A stretch of DNA of 64,000 nucleotides, from assembly GCF_008630535.1 (NCBI RefSeq), contig NZ_VWPH01000009.1, forward strand, positions 124,001 to 188,000, in the 5' to 3' direction. Positions within the stretch are counted from its first letter, which is position 1. Every line of letters starts with the position of its first letter. Shown here one piece after another: positions 34,855 through 45,711 of the stretch. Source of the DNA: Saccharopolyspora hirsuta. GTDB lineage: Bacteria > Actinomycetota > Actinomycetes > Mycobacteriales > Pseudonocardiaceae. The notes beneath the pieces are model-generated. The model saw only the letters and a program-made list of their open reading frames with translations. It had not been told where the DNA came from and did not search any database. The translations under genes and the position numbers were made by a program.

Positions 34855-35817
34855 ATGGTCGGGGGGACGGCGATGAACGACCCGCTGCTCGAACTGGAGC
34901 GGTTGTCCGTGCGGTTCATGCTGGGGCGGCAGGCGGAGGTGCGCGCGGTGACCGACGCGACGCTGCAGCTGCGGCCCGGGCGGGTGCTGGCGCTGGTCGG
35001 CGAGTCCGGCTGCGGCAAGTCCGTGCTGGCCTCGGCGCTGCTCGGGCTGCTGCCCGGAAACGCCGAGGTGCGCGGGAAAGCGCTGCTGCGCGGCGGGATC
35101 GAGCTGCTGTCCGCGCCGGAATCGGTGCTGGCCGGGCAGGTCCGGGGGCGGATGGTCGGGTTGGTGCCGCAGTCGGCGAGCACCCACCTGACCCCGGTGC
35201 GCACCGCGCGCAGCCAGCTCGTCGAGACCATCCGCGCTCTGGGCGGCGAACTCGACGCGGATGCGCTCGCCGAACGCGTCGGGCTGGAGCCCGCCGCCCT
35301 CGACCGGTACCCGCACGAGCTGTCCGGGGGCATGGCCCAGCGGGTCGCGCTCGCGCTGGCGCTGGCCGGGGACCCGCAGGTCGTCCTCGCCGACGAGCCG
35401 ACCACCGGGCTCGACCGGCCCCTGGTGCACCGCACCGTGGACCTGCTCGCCGAGTCCGCCACCGAGGACCGCGCGGTGCTGCTGATCACCCACGACCTGG
35501 CCGCCGCCCGGCGGGTCGCCACCGACATCGCGGTGATGTACGCCAGCCGCATCGTGGAGGCCGGACCGGCCGACGAGGTGCTGGCCGAGCCCTGGCACCC
35601 CTACACCGCGGGGCTGCTCGCCGCGCTGCCCGACGGCGGGTTCCGGCCGATCCCCGGCCACCCGCCCGCCCTGACCGAACTGGACCGCATCGAACGGGAG
35701 TGGGGTTGCGTGTTCTGCCAGCGATGCCCGGACGTGCCCGGTTTCGCACCGTGCACGGGTGATCCGGAGCTCATCGACCACGGCGGCCGCTGGGTCGCCG
35801 CGCACCCGCCGTGCTGA
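34855..35817 (+). CDS. ABC transporter ATP-binding protein (DppD/NikD type)
   Basis: The 320-residue ATPase has Walker A GESGCGKSVL, signature LSGGMAQR, Walker B VVLADEPTTGLD and the H-loop LITHDL. The oligopeptide/nickel C-terminal region carries the cysteine-rich CVFCQRCPDVPGFAPC. The ATG at 34855 has GGGAGAAGG close by. ATG 34873 is an alternative. The 304-bp gap to the permeases, filled with palindromes, is unusual for an otherwise overlapping operon. Confidence 0.92.
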   Translation: MVGGTAMNDPLLELERLSVRFMLGRQAEVRAVTDATLQLRPGRVLALVGESGCGKSVLASALLGLLPGNAEVRGKALLRGGIELLSAPESVLAGQVRGRMVGLVPQSASTHLTPVRTARSQLVETIRALGGELDADALAERVGLEPAALDRYPHELSGGMAQRVALALALAGDPQVVLADEPTTGLDRPLVHRTVDLLAESATEDRAVLLITHDLAAARRVATDIAVMYASRIVEAGPADEVLAEPWHPYTAGLLAALPDGGFRPIPGHPPALTELDRIEREWGCVFCQRCPDVPGFAPCTGDPELIDHGGRWVAAHPPC

Positions 35818-36461
35818 GCGCGACCGGCGTGGTCGCCGGGTACCGGCGCGGCGAACCGGTGCTCGACGGCGTCGGCCTGGACCTGCCCACCGGCGCGGTG
35901 GTCGGCCTGGCCGGGCCCAGCGGCTGCGGCAAGTCCACCCTGGCCAGGGTGCTCGGGCTGCTGCACGAGCCGTGGTCCGGGCAGGTCTCGATCGACGGCG
36001 AGCCCGTCGGCGGGTACCGGCACGCCACCCCGAAGGCGCAGCGCGCCGCCATCGGCATCGTCTTCCAGCACCCGCGGCCCGCCGTCGACCCGAGGTTCAC
36101 CCTGCGCGACATCGTCGCCGAGCCGCTGCGCGCCACCGGGACCACCGGCGACGTGGACGAGCTGGCCGACGAGGTCGGGCTGACCGCGGAGCTGCTCTCG
36201 CGGCGCCCGCACGAGGTCAGCGACGGCCAGCTGCAGCGGGCGTGCCTGGCGCGGGCCCTGGCGCTGCGCCCCCGGTACCTGATCTGCGACGAGATGACCG
36301 CCATGCTCGACGCCTCCACCACGGCGGCGCTGGTGCAGGTCGTGGACCGGCAGGTGCACGAGCGCGGGACCGGGGTGCTGGCGATCAGCCACGACGAGGA
36401 CCTGCTCGCCCACTGGGCGGTGCACGTGGTGCGCCTGGACGGCTCCTCGGCGGCGGTGTGA
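35811..36461 (+). CDS. ABC transporter ATP-binding protein (DppF/NikE type, short)
   Basis: The 216-residue ATPase has Walker A GPSGCGKSTL, a variant signature VSDGQLQR (SDGQ for SGGQ) and Walker B YLICDEMTAMLDAST. The DEMTAMLD wording is common in nickel/metallophore-type NikE/CntF ATPases and supports metal-chelate import. It lacks the C-terminal oligopeptide extension. GTG 35811 overlaps the preceding stop by 7 bp. Confidence 0.9.
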   Translation: MLSATGVVAGYRRGEPVLDGVGLDLPTGAVVGLAGPSGCGKSTLARVLGLLHEPWSGQVSIDGEPVGGYRHATPKAQRAAIGIVFQHPRPAVDPRFTLRDIVAEPLRATGTTGDVDELADEVGLTAELLSRRPHEVSDGQLQRACLARALALRPRYLICDEMTAMLDASTTAALVQVVDRQVHERGTGVLAISHDEDLLAHWAVHVVRLDGSSAAV

Positions 36462-36579
36462 TCGCGGCGCTCGCCGTCCCCGATCGCTTGCCAGGGCCGC
36501 GAGGCGGTGTGACAAGGTGGGGGAGTGCGCGGTCGCGGGGGACCGCTCGGCAAGTGACGACGGACCCGAGGAGTCGACG

Positions 36580-36738
36580 GTGAGCGAGGGCGAAGGCACC
36601 ACATTCATGCAGTGGCGCGAACGGGCCCAGTCCGAGGTGCGCGACGACCGCCCGAAGATGCGCGCGGTCATGATCACCGCAGCGGTCGTGGTGGTCATCG
36701 GGGTCGTGGTGGGAGCGCTGTTCCTGCTGCTGTCCTGA
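36580..36738 (+). CDS. Small single-span membrane protein
   Basis: The 52-residue protein has a charged cytoplasmic start (FMQWRERAQSEVRDDRPKMR) and one helix of about 22 residues at the C-terminus (AVMITAAVVVVIGVVVGALF). The GTG at 36580 follows GAGGAG with a 6-nt gap. Function is unknown. Confidence 0.65.
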   Translation: MSEGEGTTFMQWRERAQSEVRDDRPKMRAVMITAAVVVVIGVVVGALFLLLS

Positions 36739-36852
36739 TCCCTTACCGGACACGGCCCCTCCTGCCCAGCACGGGCGGAGGGGCCGTCGTCGTTCCCGGG
36801 CACGTGATATCGGGCCGCGTTCTCGACGGAGCCTGCGGTGGCGAGGTCGCCA

Positions 36853-36937
36853 ATTTCAAGCGAAATCGACGAAGCCGAGGACGCGGGTTCGGGTGCGTTG
36901 GTGGCGGCGTCAGAGCTGCCGATCTCGCGAGAAATCG
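36853..36937. repeat. Paired palindromes R4, cluster 4
   Basis: ATTTC-AAGC-GAAAT (36853-36866) and CGATCTC-GCGA-GAAATCG (36920-36937) have centres 69 bp apart. These are more diverged members of the family, lying just before a degenerate R1 copy. Confidence 0.6.
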
Positions 36938-36963
36938 CCACCGGAACGCCAGGGGCTGAGCCC

Positions 36964-37052
36964 GCTCGACGGCACCGCAGGGGACCGTGACGCGACCCAG
37001 CCACAAGAAACCCAGAAAACGCAAGATCACCCCCATCGCAACCGTCAGGACT
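36964..37052 (+). repeat. Dispersed repeat R1, copy 4 (degenerate)
   Basis: The sequence keeps CGCAGGGGACCGTGACGC, CCCAGCCACAAGAAACCC and a terminal AGGACTGG. The ATG found in copies 1 and 3 is ACG here. It overlaps the last codons of the CNNM gene on the other strand, so it may have altered that C-terminus. Confidence 0.6.
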
Positions 37053-38340
37053 GGTCTTCGAGGGCGCTGATGAGCAGGCGGGACACCCGGTGGCCGTCCA
37101 TCGCCCGGACGGTGAAGCGGTGGCCGAGGGCCGCCAGCGAGTCGCCCTCCTCAGGGACCCGGCCGAGGCGGCTGATCACGAAGCCCGCCACCGTGTCGAA
37201 CGGCCCGTCCGGCAGCCGGATGCCGGTCTGCTGCTCGAACTCGCTGCGGTGCAGCAGGCCGTCGACCTCGTAGCTGCCGTCGGCCTTCGCGCGCACCGGC
37301 GCCGCGCTCGGGTCGTACTCGTCCCAGATCTCGCCGACGACCTCCTCCACCAGGTCCTCGACGGTCACGATGCCCGCCGTGCCGCCGTACTCGTCGACGA
37401 CCACCGCCAGGTGCCCGCTGCCGCGGCGCCGCATCTGGGTCAGCGCGGCCAGCACCGGTTTGCTGGCGGGCAGCGCGGTCACCGGCCGGGTCAGGTCGCC
37501 GACCGTGCGCGCGCCGTCGCCGCCGCTGTGCGCCGTGGTCAGCAGGTCGCGGACGTGGATGAACCCCACGACGTCGTCGGCGGTCTCCCGGATCACCGGG
37601 TACCGGGAGTGCGGTTTGCCCGCCACCTCCTCGATCGCGTCGGCCACCGACGTGGTGCGGTCCAGGAAGTCCACCTCGGTGCGCGGCACCATCACCTCGC
37701 CGAGCACCCGGTCGGTGGCCCGGAAGGCGTCGCTGAGCAGCCGCCGCTCCTCCACGGTCAGCTGCTCGTTGGTGCGCACCATGTCGCGCAGCTCCTCCTC
37801 GCTGACCTGCTCCTCGCGCGAGCGGGGGTCGATGCCCAGCAGCCGCACCACCGCGTTGGTCGACTTCGACAGCAGCCAGATGACCGGCCGCGACAGGCCC
37901 GCCAGCCGGTCCAGCACCCCGGCGGTGACCAGCGAGACCGCCTCGGACTTCTGCAGCGCGAGCCGCTTGGGCACCAGCTCGCCGAGCACCAGCGACAGGT
38001 ACGACACGAACAGCGTCACCACGATCAGCGCCAGCGACGCGGCCAGCCCGATCGGCAGCCCCCACCCGGCCAGCACCGGCTCCAGGCGCACCGCGATGGT
38101 CGCGCCGCCGTAGCTGGAGGCGAAGAACCCGGCGAAGGTGACGCCGATCTGGACCGCGGAGAGGAACCGGTTCGAGTCGGCCCGCAGCTTCGCGACGCGA
38201 GCGCCCCGCTTGTCGTGCTCGGCGAGCCTGCGCACCTGGCTGTCGCGCAGCGACACCAGGGCGATCTCCGCAGCGGCGAAGTACCCGCCGACCAGCACGA
38301 ACAGCAGCACGAGCGCGAGGTTCCAGACAATTCCGTCCAC
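37045..38340 (-). CDS. CNNM/CorC-type membrane protein with CBS pair
   Basis: The 431-residue protein has an N-terminal CNNM (DUF21) membrane domain of three to four helices (AAAEIALVSLRDSQVRRLAE, VLGELVPKRLALQ). A Bateman pair of CBS domains follows at about 205-330 (VMVPRTEVDFLDRTT, VVDEYGGTAGIVTVEDLVEE). A CorC_HlyC domain ends it at about 345-425. Relatives export Mg2+ or affect divalent-ion homeostasis. The GTG at 38340 opens the first helix. Confidence 0.92.
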   Translation of the reverse strand: MDGIVWNLALVLLFVLVGGYFAAAEIALVSLRDSQVRRLAEHDKRGARVAKLRADSNRFLSAVQIGVTFAGFFASSYGGATIAVRLEPVLAGWGLPIGLAASLALIVVTLFVSYLSLVLGELVPKRLALQKSEAVSLVTAGVLDRLAGLSRPVIWLLSKSTNAVVRLLGIDPRSREEQVSEEELRDMVRTNEQLTVEERRLLSDAFRATDRVLGEVMVPRTEVDFLDRTTSVADAIEEVAGKPHSRYPVIRETADDVVGFIHVRDLLTTAHSGGDGARTVGDLTRPVTALPASKPVLAALTQMRRRGSGHLAVVVDEYGGTAGIVTVEDLVEEVVGEIWDEYDPSAAPVRAKADGSYEVDGLLHRSEFEQQTGIRLPDGPFDTVAGFVISRLGRVPEEGDSLAALGHRFTVRAMDGHRVSRLLISALEDQS

Positions 38341-38468
38341 CTCTCGATTCTCACACCCGCGGCGCGTCCGCGAGAGCTCCCGCGGTCGGCGCGCCGCTCG
38401 TGGATGATGTGCCGTGACCTGAGCGAAGAGGGGCCCGTGCTGTGACCCCCTTGGTGCCGACCGGGGTG

Positions 38469-38580
38469 CTGTTCAACCGCGCCTCAGGGGACCGCGACGC
38501 AAGCCAGCCACGAGAACCCGCACGACGCGAGATCGGTCCCGGAGGCAACCACCGCTGAATATCGCGGAGAGGCGGGACTG
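38469..38580 (+). repeat. Dispersed repeat R1, copy 2
   Basis: It begins CTGTTCAACCGCGCCTCAGG and ends CGGAGAGGCGGGACTG. The start codon position seen in copies 1 and 3 reads ACG. Its right end coincides exactly with the first codon of a truncated VOC gene. Confidence 0.8.
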
Positions 38581-38717
38581 TGCAGCGGACCTACGAGGAG
38601 CTGTCGGCCAAGGGCGTGGAGTTCCCGGAGCCGCCGGTGCAGCAGCCGTGGGGCTGGTGGTCGACGTTCCTCGACAGCGAGGGCAACCGCTTCACCCTCC
38701 AGCAGGCCGAGGGCTGA
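38580..38717 (+). pseudogene. C-terminal remnant of a VOC/glyoxalase-family protein
   Basis: The 45 codons (YEELSAKGVEFPEPP, PWGWWSTFLDSEGNRFTL) match the last beta-alpha-beta unit of glyoxalase/bleomycin-resistance proteins, which are normally about 120-130 residues. The first two-thirds are missing. Repeat R1 copy 2 lies where they should be, with its right edge at the break. It is probably not functional. Confidence 0.75.
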
Positions 38718-38719
38718 GG

Positions 38720-39397
38720 TCAGCCGACCGAGCGCCAGTACTGCCGCTGCTTCGCATCGCGCACCACGATGCCGCGCTCGGCGAGTTCAGCGCGCAGCAG
38801 CGCGGCTTCCTTGTGGTCGCGCTTGCGCAGCGCGCGCTCGCGGTCGGCCATCAGCGCGTTGATCCGCAGCGGCAGCTCGGAGTCCTCGCCGCTCCACAGC
38901 CGGTACTCGTGCGGGTCCCCGTCGCGCCACGGGTACCGGTGCGCGGTGAAGGCCTTCCGCAGCTCCTTGCGGTCCAGTTCGGACCGCCTGCGGGCGAGTT
39001 CGGCACCGGCGCCGTCCAGCACGACGAAGTCCTTGCCGTCCACGAAGACCGCGTCGACGTCGTCGCGGTCGAGGTGCTGCTCGGACGTCCCGACGGCCAG
39101 CGTGATCCGCTCGGCGTCGACGGTCACGGCCAGCCGCTCCTGCGCGAACAACCCGGCGAACCCGAACCCGATGAGCGCGCCGATCGCGATCGCCCCGATC
39201 GTCCCCCACGGATCGGGCACCGAGGCGGCCAGCTCGAACACGCCCTGGAACGGTGCCCACGACAACCCGGCGACCCACCCGGACACCAACCGGAGCAGGA
39301 GCACCACGAGCGCCCCGAGCAGCGGAAAGATGATCCAGGTGCCCCGCCGCAGCAGCGCGTGCTCGACCACTGTGGTCGGAGCGGATTCGCCAGCCAT
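38720..39397 (-). CDS. YqeB-like membrane protein
   Basis: The 225-residue protein has two helices (about 18-45 and 68-90) and a cytoplasmic domain with a PH-like pattern (RLAVTVDAERITLAVGTSEQ, VDAVFVDGKDFVVLDGAGA). A helical tail rich in Arg and Glu ends it. The layout fits the YqeB family of Bacillus and actinobacteria, of unknown role. The ATG at 39397 is chosen because upstream codons lack family resemblance. Confidence 0.75.
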   Translation of the reverse strand: MAGESAPTTVVEHALLRRGTWIIFPLLGALVVLLLRLVSGWVAGLSWAPFQGVFELAASVPDPWGTIGAIAIGALIGFGFAGLFAQERLAVTVDAERITLAVGTSEQHLDRDDVDAVFVDGKDFVVLDGAGAELARRRSELDRKELRKAFTAHRYPWRDGDPHEYRLWSGEDSELPLRINALMADRERALRKRDHKEAALLRAELAERGIVVRDAKQRQYWRSVG

Positions 39398-39493
39398 GCA
39401 GCCATTATCACCACGCCCCACCACCCGGGCCGACACCGCGCCTGCGGGGCCCGGACCGTCAGCTTCCCGACCTCTCGCCAGGCCAACGCAGAA

Positions 39494-39523
39494 GGGCCCG
39501 GGATGCCGTGGCATCCCGGGCCC
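39494..39523. terminator. Hairpin after the carboxypeptidase gene
   Basis: A 14-bp perfect stem GGGCCCGGGATGCC / GGCATCCCGGGCCC lies about 20 bp beyond the stop codon of the minus-strand carboxypeptidase and upstream of the YqeB-like gene. Confidence 0.75.
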
Positions 39524-39542
39524 CGATCCCCTCTCGTGCGGG

Positions 39543-40802
39543 TCAGGCGCCTGCTTCGCGGAGGAGGATGTCCACCGCCGCGTCGTTGCGGGCCGTCTCC
39601 TTCTCGATCACGTCCGCGGGCGGGTAGAAGCCGTCCAGGCCGCCGCCGTTGGCCGGGTACATCTCGAAGGTGTAGGCCAGGATCTTGTGCTGGCCCCACA
39701 TCCAGTCCAGGCTGTCGCCGTCGGTGACGTAGAGGTCGCTGGACTGCTGCGGGGTGTAGCCGTTGGACTGGGCCATCTCCCCGCCGACCCGCGCGAACCG
39801 GTCGTACTCCTCCTGCGTCATGCCCTCGGTGACGTCGTCCTGGGTGTGGCCGAACGGCCAGAGCACCAGCTCGGAGTAGGTGTGGAAGTCGATCGCGGCC
39901 TTGATCTGCTGGGTGCCGCCGACCACCCGGGAGTTGATGAAGTCGCGCATCGCCGCGGTCTCCGGCGCCGACCACTCGGCCGTGCCGCGGTAGTCCTCGG
40001 CGTTCGGGTCGTCGCTGGAACCGCCGCAGCAGCCCCACTTGTAACCCCAGTTGCGGTTGAGGTCGGTGCCGGTGTCCTGCCGGTTCTTCCGCCAGCCCTG
40101 GAACTCGCCGGACTCGACGTCGTAGGACGAGCCGTCCGGGTTGACGATCGGGATCACCCAGATCTCCCGGTTGTCCACGGAGTCCTTGACAGCCGGGTCG
40201 GAGGCGTAGCCGTCGGTGAACCGGTTCGCGATGCGCAGGCACATCTCGGTGGTCAGGTGCTCGCGGGCGTGCTGGTTGCAGTCGAACAGCACCTCGGGCT
40301 CATCCTCGTCCTGCCCGACGTTGTCGCTGATCTTCAGCACCGGGATGTCGCGGCCCTCGAAGGACTTGCCGATGCTGGACTTCGCCGCGATGTCGGGGTG
40401 GTCGCTCGCGATCTTGTCGAGCTCGGCGACCGTCTCGTCGTAGGTGTGGTAGCCCTCGTAGCCGGGCGGGAAGTCGCCGGGCGCGGCCTTGCCGCGGTTG
40501 ATCCGCTGCAGCGCTTCGCCGATCCCGGTGCCCTCGCCGAGCGCGAACCCGGCGGCCCGCAGCCGCTGCGCCTGGTCGGGGGTGGCCTCCACGGTGGCCA
40601 CGCCGTCGCGGACCGAGAGCACCTGCGCGCCGGTGCGGTTGATCTCGGTGCGGCTGGTGCTGTCGGTGTTCGGGACGGTGTAGATCGCCGGTTCCTGCGC
40701 GGCGGGCGTCGGCTCCGCGGACACGCTGGCCGAGATCGGGGCCAGCAGGGCCAGGCACGCGGCGGCCGCCACGGCCGCTGCCTTGCGCCGTGAGCTGAAC
40801 AT
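39543..40802 (-). CDS. Secreted zinc carboxypeptidase, family M14
   Basis: The 419-residue exported peptidase removes C-terminal residues from peptides. A Sec signal peptide (residues 1-29, LALLAPISASVSA) is followed by a propeptide and the M14 domain. Zinc ligands H178 and E181 (QHARE) and H307 (DFHTY), and catalytic E380 (TFEMYP), are all present. RKNRQDTGTDLNRNWGYKWG is the family substrate loop. The start is ATG at 40802. Confidence 0.94.
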   Translation of the reverse strand: MFSSRRKAAAVAAAACLALLAPISASVSAEPTPAAQEPAIYTVPNTDSTSRTEINRTGAQVLSVRDGVATVEATPDQAQRLRAAGFALGEGTGIGEALQRINRGKAAPGDFPPGYEGYHTYDETVAELDKIASDHPDIAAKSSIGKSFEGRDIPVLKISDNVGQDEDEPEVLFDCNQHAREHLTTEMCLRIANRFTDGYASDPAVKDSVDNREIWVIPIVNPDGSSYDVESGEFQGWRKNRQDTGTDLNRNWGYKWGCCGGSSDDPNAEDYRGTAEWSAPETAAMRDFINSRVVGGTQQIKAAIDFHTYSELVLWPFGHTQDDVTEGMTQEEYDRFARVGGEMAQSNGYTPQQSSDLYVTDGDSLDWMWGQHKILAYTFEMYPANGGGLDGFYPPADVIEKETARNDAAVDILLREAGA

Positions 40803-41007
40803 CGGGTCTCCGATCGATCACTGGTGGTGACGTGGAGAGGTTCTAGGAGGGCACCGGTGTTGGCAAGCCACTGGCGAACAATGGTCGCCCGTTGACGTTT
40901 TCCCGGATGGCGGAACGGTGTGTGACCGCCGACCGGGTTCGGGGACAGCCCCCGGCGGCGGCGATTACCCTGGTTGGTGCAACCTCGAGGCCTTTGGAAG
41001 GACGCTC

Positions 41008-42318
41008 ATGCTCACCCGTACCGACCTGCGCGGTCGCGTTCCGTCCACCGTCGAGCTGCGCGCCACGCTGCCGCGCGCCGAGATGGACGTGGAGCACGTG
41101 CTGCACCGGGTCCGGCCGCTGATCGAGGAGATCCGCGACCGGGGTGTGCCGGCGGTCCTGGAGTTCACCGAGAAGTTCGACGGAGTTCGACCGGAACGGG
41201 TGAGGGTCGGGGCGGCCGAGTTGCGCCGCGCGCTCGACGAGCTCGACCCGGCGGTGCGCGCCGCGCTGGAGGAGTCGATCAGCCGCGCCCGCAAGGTGCA
41301 CGCCGACCAGCGCCGCACCGACACCACCACGCAGGTCGTGCCCGGCGGCACCGTGACCGAGCGCTGGGTGCCGGTGGCCCGCGTCGGCCTGTACGCGCCG
41401 GGCGGGCTGGCGGTGTACCCGTCCAGCGTGGTGATGAACGTGGTCCCGGCGCAGGCCGCCGGGGTGGAGTCGCTGGTGGTGTGCAGCCCGCCGCAGGCGG
41501 AGTTCGGCGGCCTGCCGCACCCGACGATCCTGGCCGCCGCGCAGCTGCTCGGCGTCGAGGAGGTCTGGGCGGTCGGCGGCGCGCAGGCGGTGGCGCTGCT
41601 CGCCTACGGCGGTGAGGACACCGACGGCGCCGAGCTGGCGCCGGTGGACATGGTGACCGGGCCGGGCAACGTCTACGTGACCGCGGCCAAGCGGCACCTG
41701 CGCAGCCTGATCGGCATCGACTCGGAGGCCGGGCCGACCGAGATCGCGGTGCTGGCCGACGGCACCGCCGACCCGGTGCACGTGGCCGCGGACCTGATCA
41801 GCCAGGCCGAGCACGACCCGCTGGCGGCCAGCGTGCTGGTGACCTCCTCGCCGGAGCTGGCCGACGCGGTCGACGCCGAGCTGGAGCGCCAGGTGGCGCG
41901 GACCAAGCACGTCGAGCGGATCCGCACCTCGCTGACCGGTGAGCAGTCCGGCTGCATCCTGGTGTCCACGGTGGAGGACGGCGTGCGGGTGGTGAACGCC
42001 TACGCCGCCGAGCACCTGGAGATCCAGACGGCCGACGCCGAGGCGGTGGCCGCGAAGATCCGCAACGCGGGCGCGATCTTCGTCGGCCCGTACGCGCCGG
42101 TGTCGCTCGGCGACTACTGCGCGGGTTCCAACCACGTGCTGCCCACCGGCGGGTGCGCGCGCCACTCGTCCGGCCTGAGCGTGCAGAGCTTCCTGCGCGG
42201 CATCCACGTGATCTCCTACGACGAGCAGGCGCTGCGCGACGTCGCGGACAAGGTCGTGGCGCTCGCCGACGCCGAGGACCTCCCGGCCCACGGCCAGGCG
42301 ATCACCGCCCGCTTCTGA
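41008..42318 (+). CDS. hisD: Histidinol dehydrogenase
   Basis: The 436-residue zinc enzyme catalyses the last two steps of histidine synthesis, histidinol to histidine. Family segments include [54 protein letters not shown] and [20 protein letters not shown]. The ATG at 41008 follows GGAAGGA. It is first in the his cluster; the next gene is separated by 224 bp containing R2 copy C. Confidence 0.97.
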   Translation: MLTRTDLRGRVPSTVELRATLPRAEMDVEHVLHRVRPLIEEIRDRGVPAVLEFTEKFDGVRPERVRVGAAELRRALDELDPAVRAALEESISRARKVHADQRRTDTTTQVVPGGTVTERWVPVARVGLYAPGGLAVYPSSVVMNVVPAQAAGVESLVVCSPPQAEFGGLPHPTILAAAQLLGVEEVWAVGGAQAVALLAYGGEDTDGAELAPVDMVTGPGNVYVTAAKRHLRSLIGIDSEAGPTEIAVLADGTADPVHVAADLISQAEHDPLAASVLVTSSPELADAVDAELERQVARTKHVERIRTSLTGEQSGCILVSTVEDGVRVVNAYAAEHLEIQTADAEAVAAKIRNAGAIFVGPYAPVSLGDYCAGSNHVLPTGGCARHSSGLSVQSFLRGIHVISYDEQALRDVADKVVALADAEDLPAHGQAITARF

Positions 42319-42343
42319 GGAGAGGGTGAGGTCGTCTTGCTCA

Positions 42344-42517
42344 GGTGGTCACCTAGCGGAACCTCAGACGCCGTCTGGACTGCGGGAGCCCGTTCTGATG
42401 TGTGTCCGATACACGGCGAACGGGACTGGCCTCGCCAAGAGCCCAGTTCGGGCGGGCACGGTCTGAGAACCCGCGGGTGGTCGCCCTGCGAGGGTGGGCT
42501 AAGCGGCTGGTGCCGCT
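42344..42517 (-). repeat. Structured repeat R2, copy C, inside the his cluster
   Basis: Read on the minus strand it has hairpin AGCGGC-ACCA-GCCGCT (42517-42502), the linker CCCACCCTCGCAG, and a long stem whose outer part is TCAGAC/GTCTGA with an insertion of about 20 bp. An inner stem CCCGTTC/GAACGGG follows. GGTGGTC lies at 42344-42350 and 42476-42482. It is antisense to, and between, hisD and hisC, which are otherwise expected to be adjacent. Confidence 0.75.
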
Positions 42518-42521
42518 CTGA

Positions 42522-44275
<1,754 letters not shown>

Positions 44276-44292
44276 CGCGGTCTGACAGCTGG

Positions 44293-44328
44293 GGGGCGCC
44301 TTCCGCCGCGGCGGAAGGCGCCCCTTTT
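44293..44328 (+). terminator. Intrinsic terminator of the his cluster
   Basis: A 15-bp perfect stem GGGGCGCCTTCCGCC (44293-44307) / GGCGGAAGGCGCCCC (44310-44324) is followed by TTTT. It is 17 bp past the hisB stop and also faces the convergent MHS transporter. Confidence 0.9.
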
Positions 44329-44345
44329 CATCTCCCCGGGATCGG

Positions 44346-45686
44346 TCAGTCGAGGGCGGGTTGGGGGGTGGCTGCTTCGAGGCGGGCCGTTTCGGCTCGT
44401 TGTTGCGGGCCCCAGGTTTCGGCCGTCATGAGGGTGGCGATGAGGCCGAGGAGGCCGTAGGCGCTGAACAGGAGGGCCGGGCCGATCCAGCCGAAGGCGC
44501 TGAACAGCGTCGTGGCCAGCAGGGGCGTGAAGCCCGAGACGATCGCCGAGCCCTGGTAGGCCAGGGAGGCGCCGGAGGTGCGGGTCTTCGTGCGGAACAG
44601 CTCGGCGAACCAGGCGCCCTGGACCGCCGCCAGCGAGTTCTGGCAGATTGCGAAGCTGATCACGAAGGTCGCCACGACCAGCGCCGCCACGCCCGTGTTG
44701 ACCAGCAGGAACATCGGGACGCCGAACAGCACCACCAGGGTGCAGCCGAACAGGTACACCGGGCGGCGGCCGAACCGGTCGGCGAGGCGGCCGAAGCCGA
44801 GGGTGGTGAACAGGCCGATCCCGGCCGCGGTGACCACCGCGGTCAGCGTCACCGACTTGTCGGTCAGCGGGTCGTCGCCCTGCACCAGGTAGGTGAGCAT
44901 GAACGTGATCGCCACCGCGTAACCGGCCGTCTCGGTGATCCGCAGGCAGAACGCGCGCAGGACGTTGCGCCAGTCGCTGCGCAGCACCTCGGTGATCGGG
45001 TTCTTGACCACTTCGCCGTCGCCCTTGAGCTCCTCGAACTCCGGCGACTCGGCGATCTTGTAGCGGATCACGATGCCGACGAACACCAGCACCGCGCTGA
45101 GCAGGAACGGCACCCGCCACGCCCACTGGTCGCCGAGCGGGGTGCTGGCCAGGAACGCGAAGTTGGCCAGCAGCAGGCCCAGCGGGAACCCGGCCTGCGG
45201 GATCGCGGTGTACTGGCCGCGCTTGCGCCACGGGGCGTGCTCGTAGGTCATCAGGATCGCGCCGCCCCACTCGGCGCCGAAGGCCAGGCCCTGTACCACC
45301 CGCACCAGCACGAGCAGGATCGGCGCCAGCACGCCGACCTGCTGGTAGGTGGGCAGCAGGCCGATGCACACGGTGGCCAGCCCCATCAGCAGCAGCGACC
45401 CGACCAGCACCGGCTTGCGGCCGATCCGGTCGCCGAGGAAGCCGCCGAGCACCCCGCCCAGCGGCCGGACCGCGAAGCCGATGCCCAGCGTGGCGAAGGA
45501 CAGCAGCGTCGCCGACAGGGGATCGGAATCGGGGAAGAACACGTCGCCGAAGTACAGGGCGGCGGCGGTGCCGAATCCGATGAAGTCGTAGTTCTCGATG
45601 GTGGTACCGACACCGCTGCCGATCGCTACCCGCAATCGGTCCGGCGTGCCGTGCACCCGGTGCGGCGTTGCCTGGGCGCTGCTCAT
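44346..45686 (-). CDS. MHS-family MFS metabolite/proton symporter
   Basis: The 446-residue protein is a second MHS transporter, with NYDFIGFGTAAALYFGDVFF, RPLGGVLGGFLGDRIGRKPV and QGLAFGAEWGGAILMTYEH. The substrate is unknown. The ATG at 45686 has CAGGAG 5 nt upstream; an in-frame extension to 45818 is not family-like. A perfect palindrome lies 26 bp before the start. No regulator gene is adjacent. Confidence 0.92.
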   Translation of the reverse strand: MSSAQATPHRVHGTPDRLRVAIGSGVGTTIENYDFIGFGTAAALYFGDVFFPDSDPLSATLLSFATLGIGFAVRPLGGVLGGFLGDRIGRKPVLVGSLLLMGLATVCIGLLPTYQQVGVLAPILLVLVRVVQGLAFGAEWGGAILMTYEHAPWRKRGQYTAIPQAGFPLGLLLANFAFLASTPLGDQWAWRVPFLLSAVLVFVGIVIRYKIAESPEFEELKGDGEVVKNPITEVLRSDWRNVLRAFCLRITETAGYAVAITFMLTYLVQGDDPLTDKSVTLTAVVTAAGIGLFTTLGFGRLADRFGRRPVYLFGCTLVVLFGVPMFLLVNTGVAALVVATFVISFAICQNSLAAVQGAWFAELFRTKTRTSGASLAYQGSAIVSGFTPLLATTLFSAFGWIGPALLFSAYGLLGLIATLMTAETWGPQQRAETARLEAATPQPALD

Positions 45687-45711
45687 GCGTTCTCCTGCTC
45701 GGCTGACTGTT

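Noticed and set aside
40803..41007. Histidine attenuator or T-box before hisD
   Set aside because: No run of histidine codons in a leader ORF and no T-box motif was seen in the 205-bp gap.
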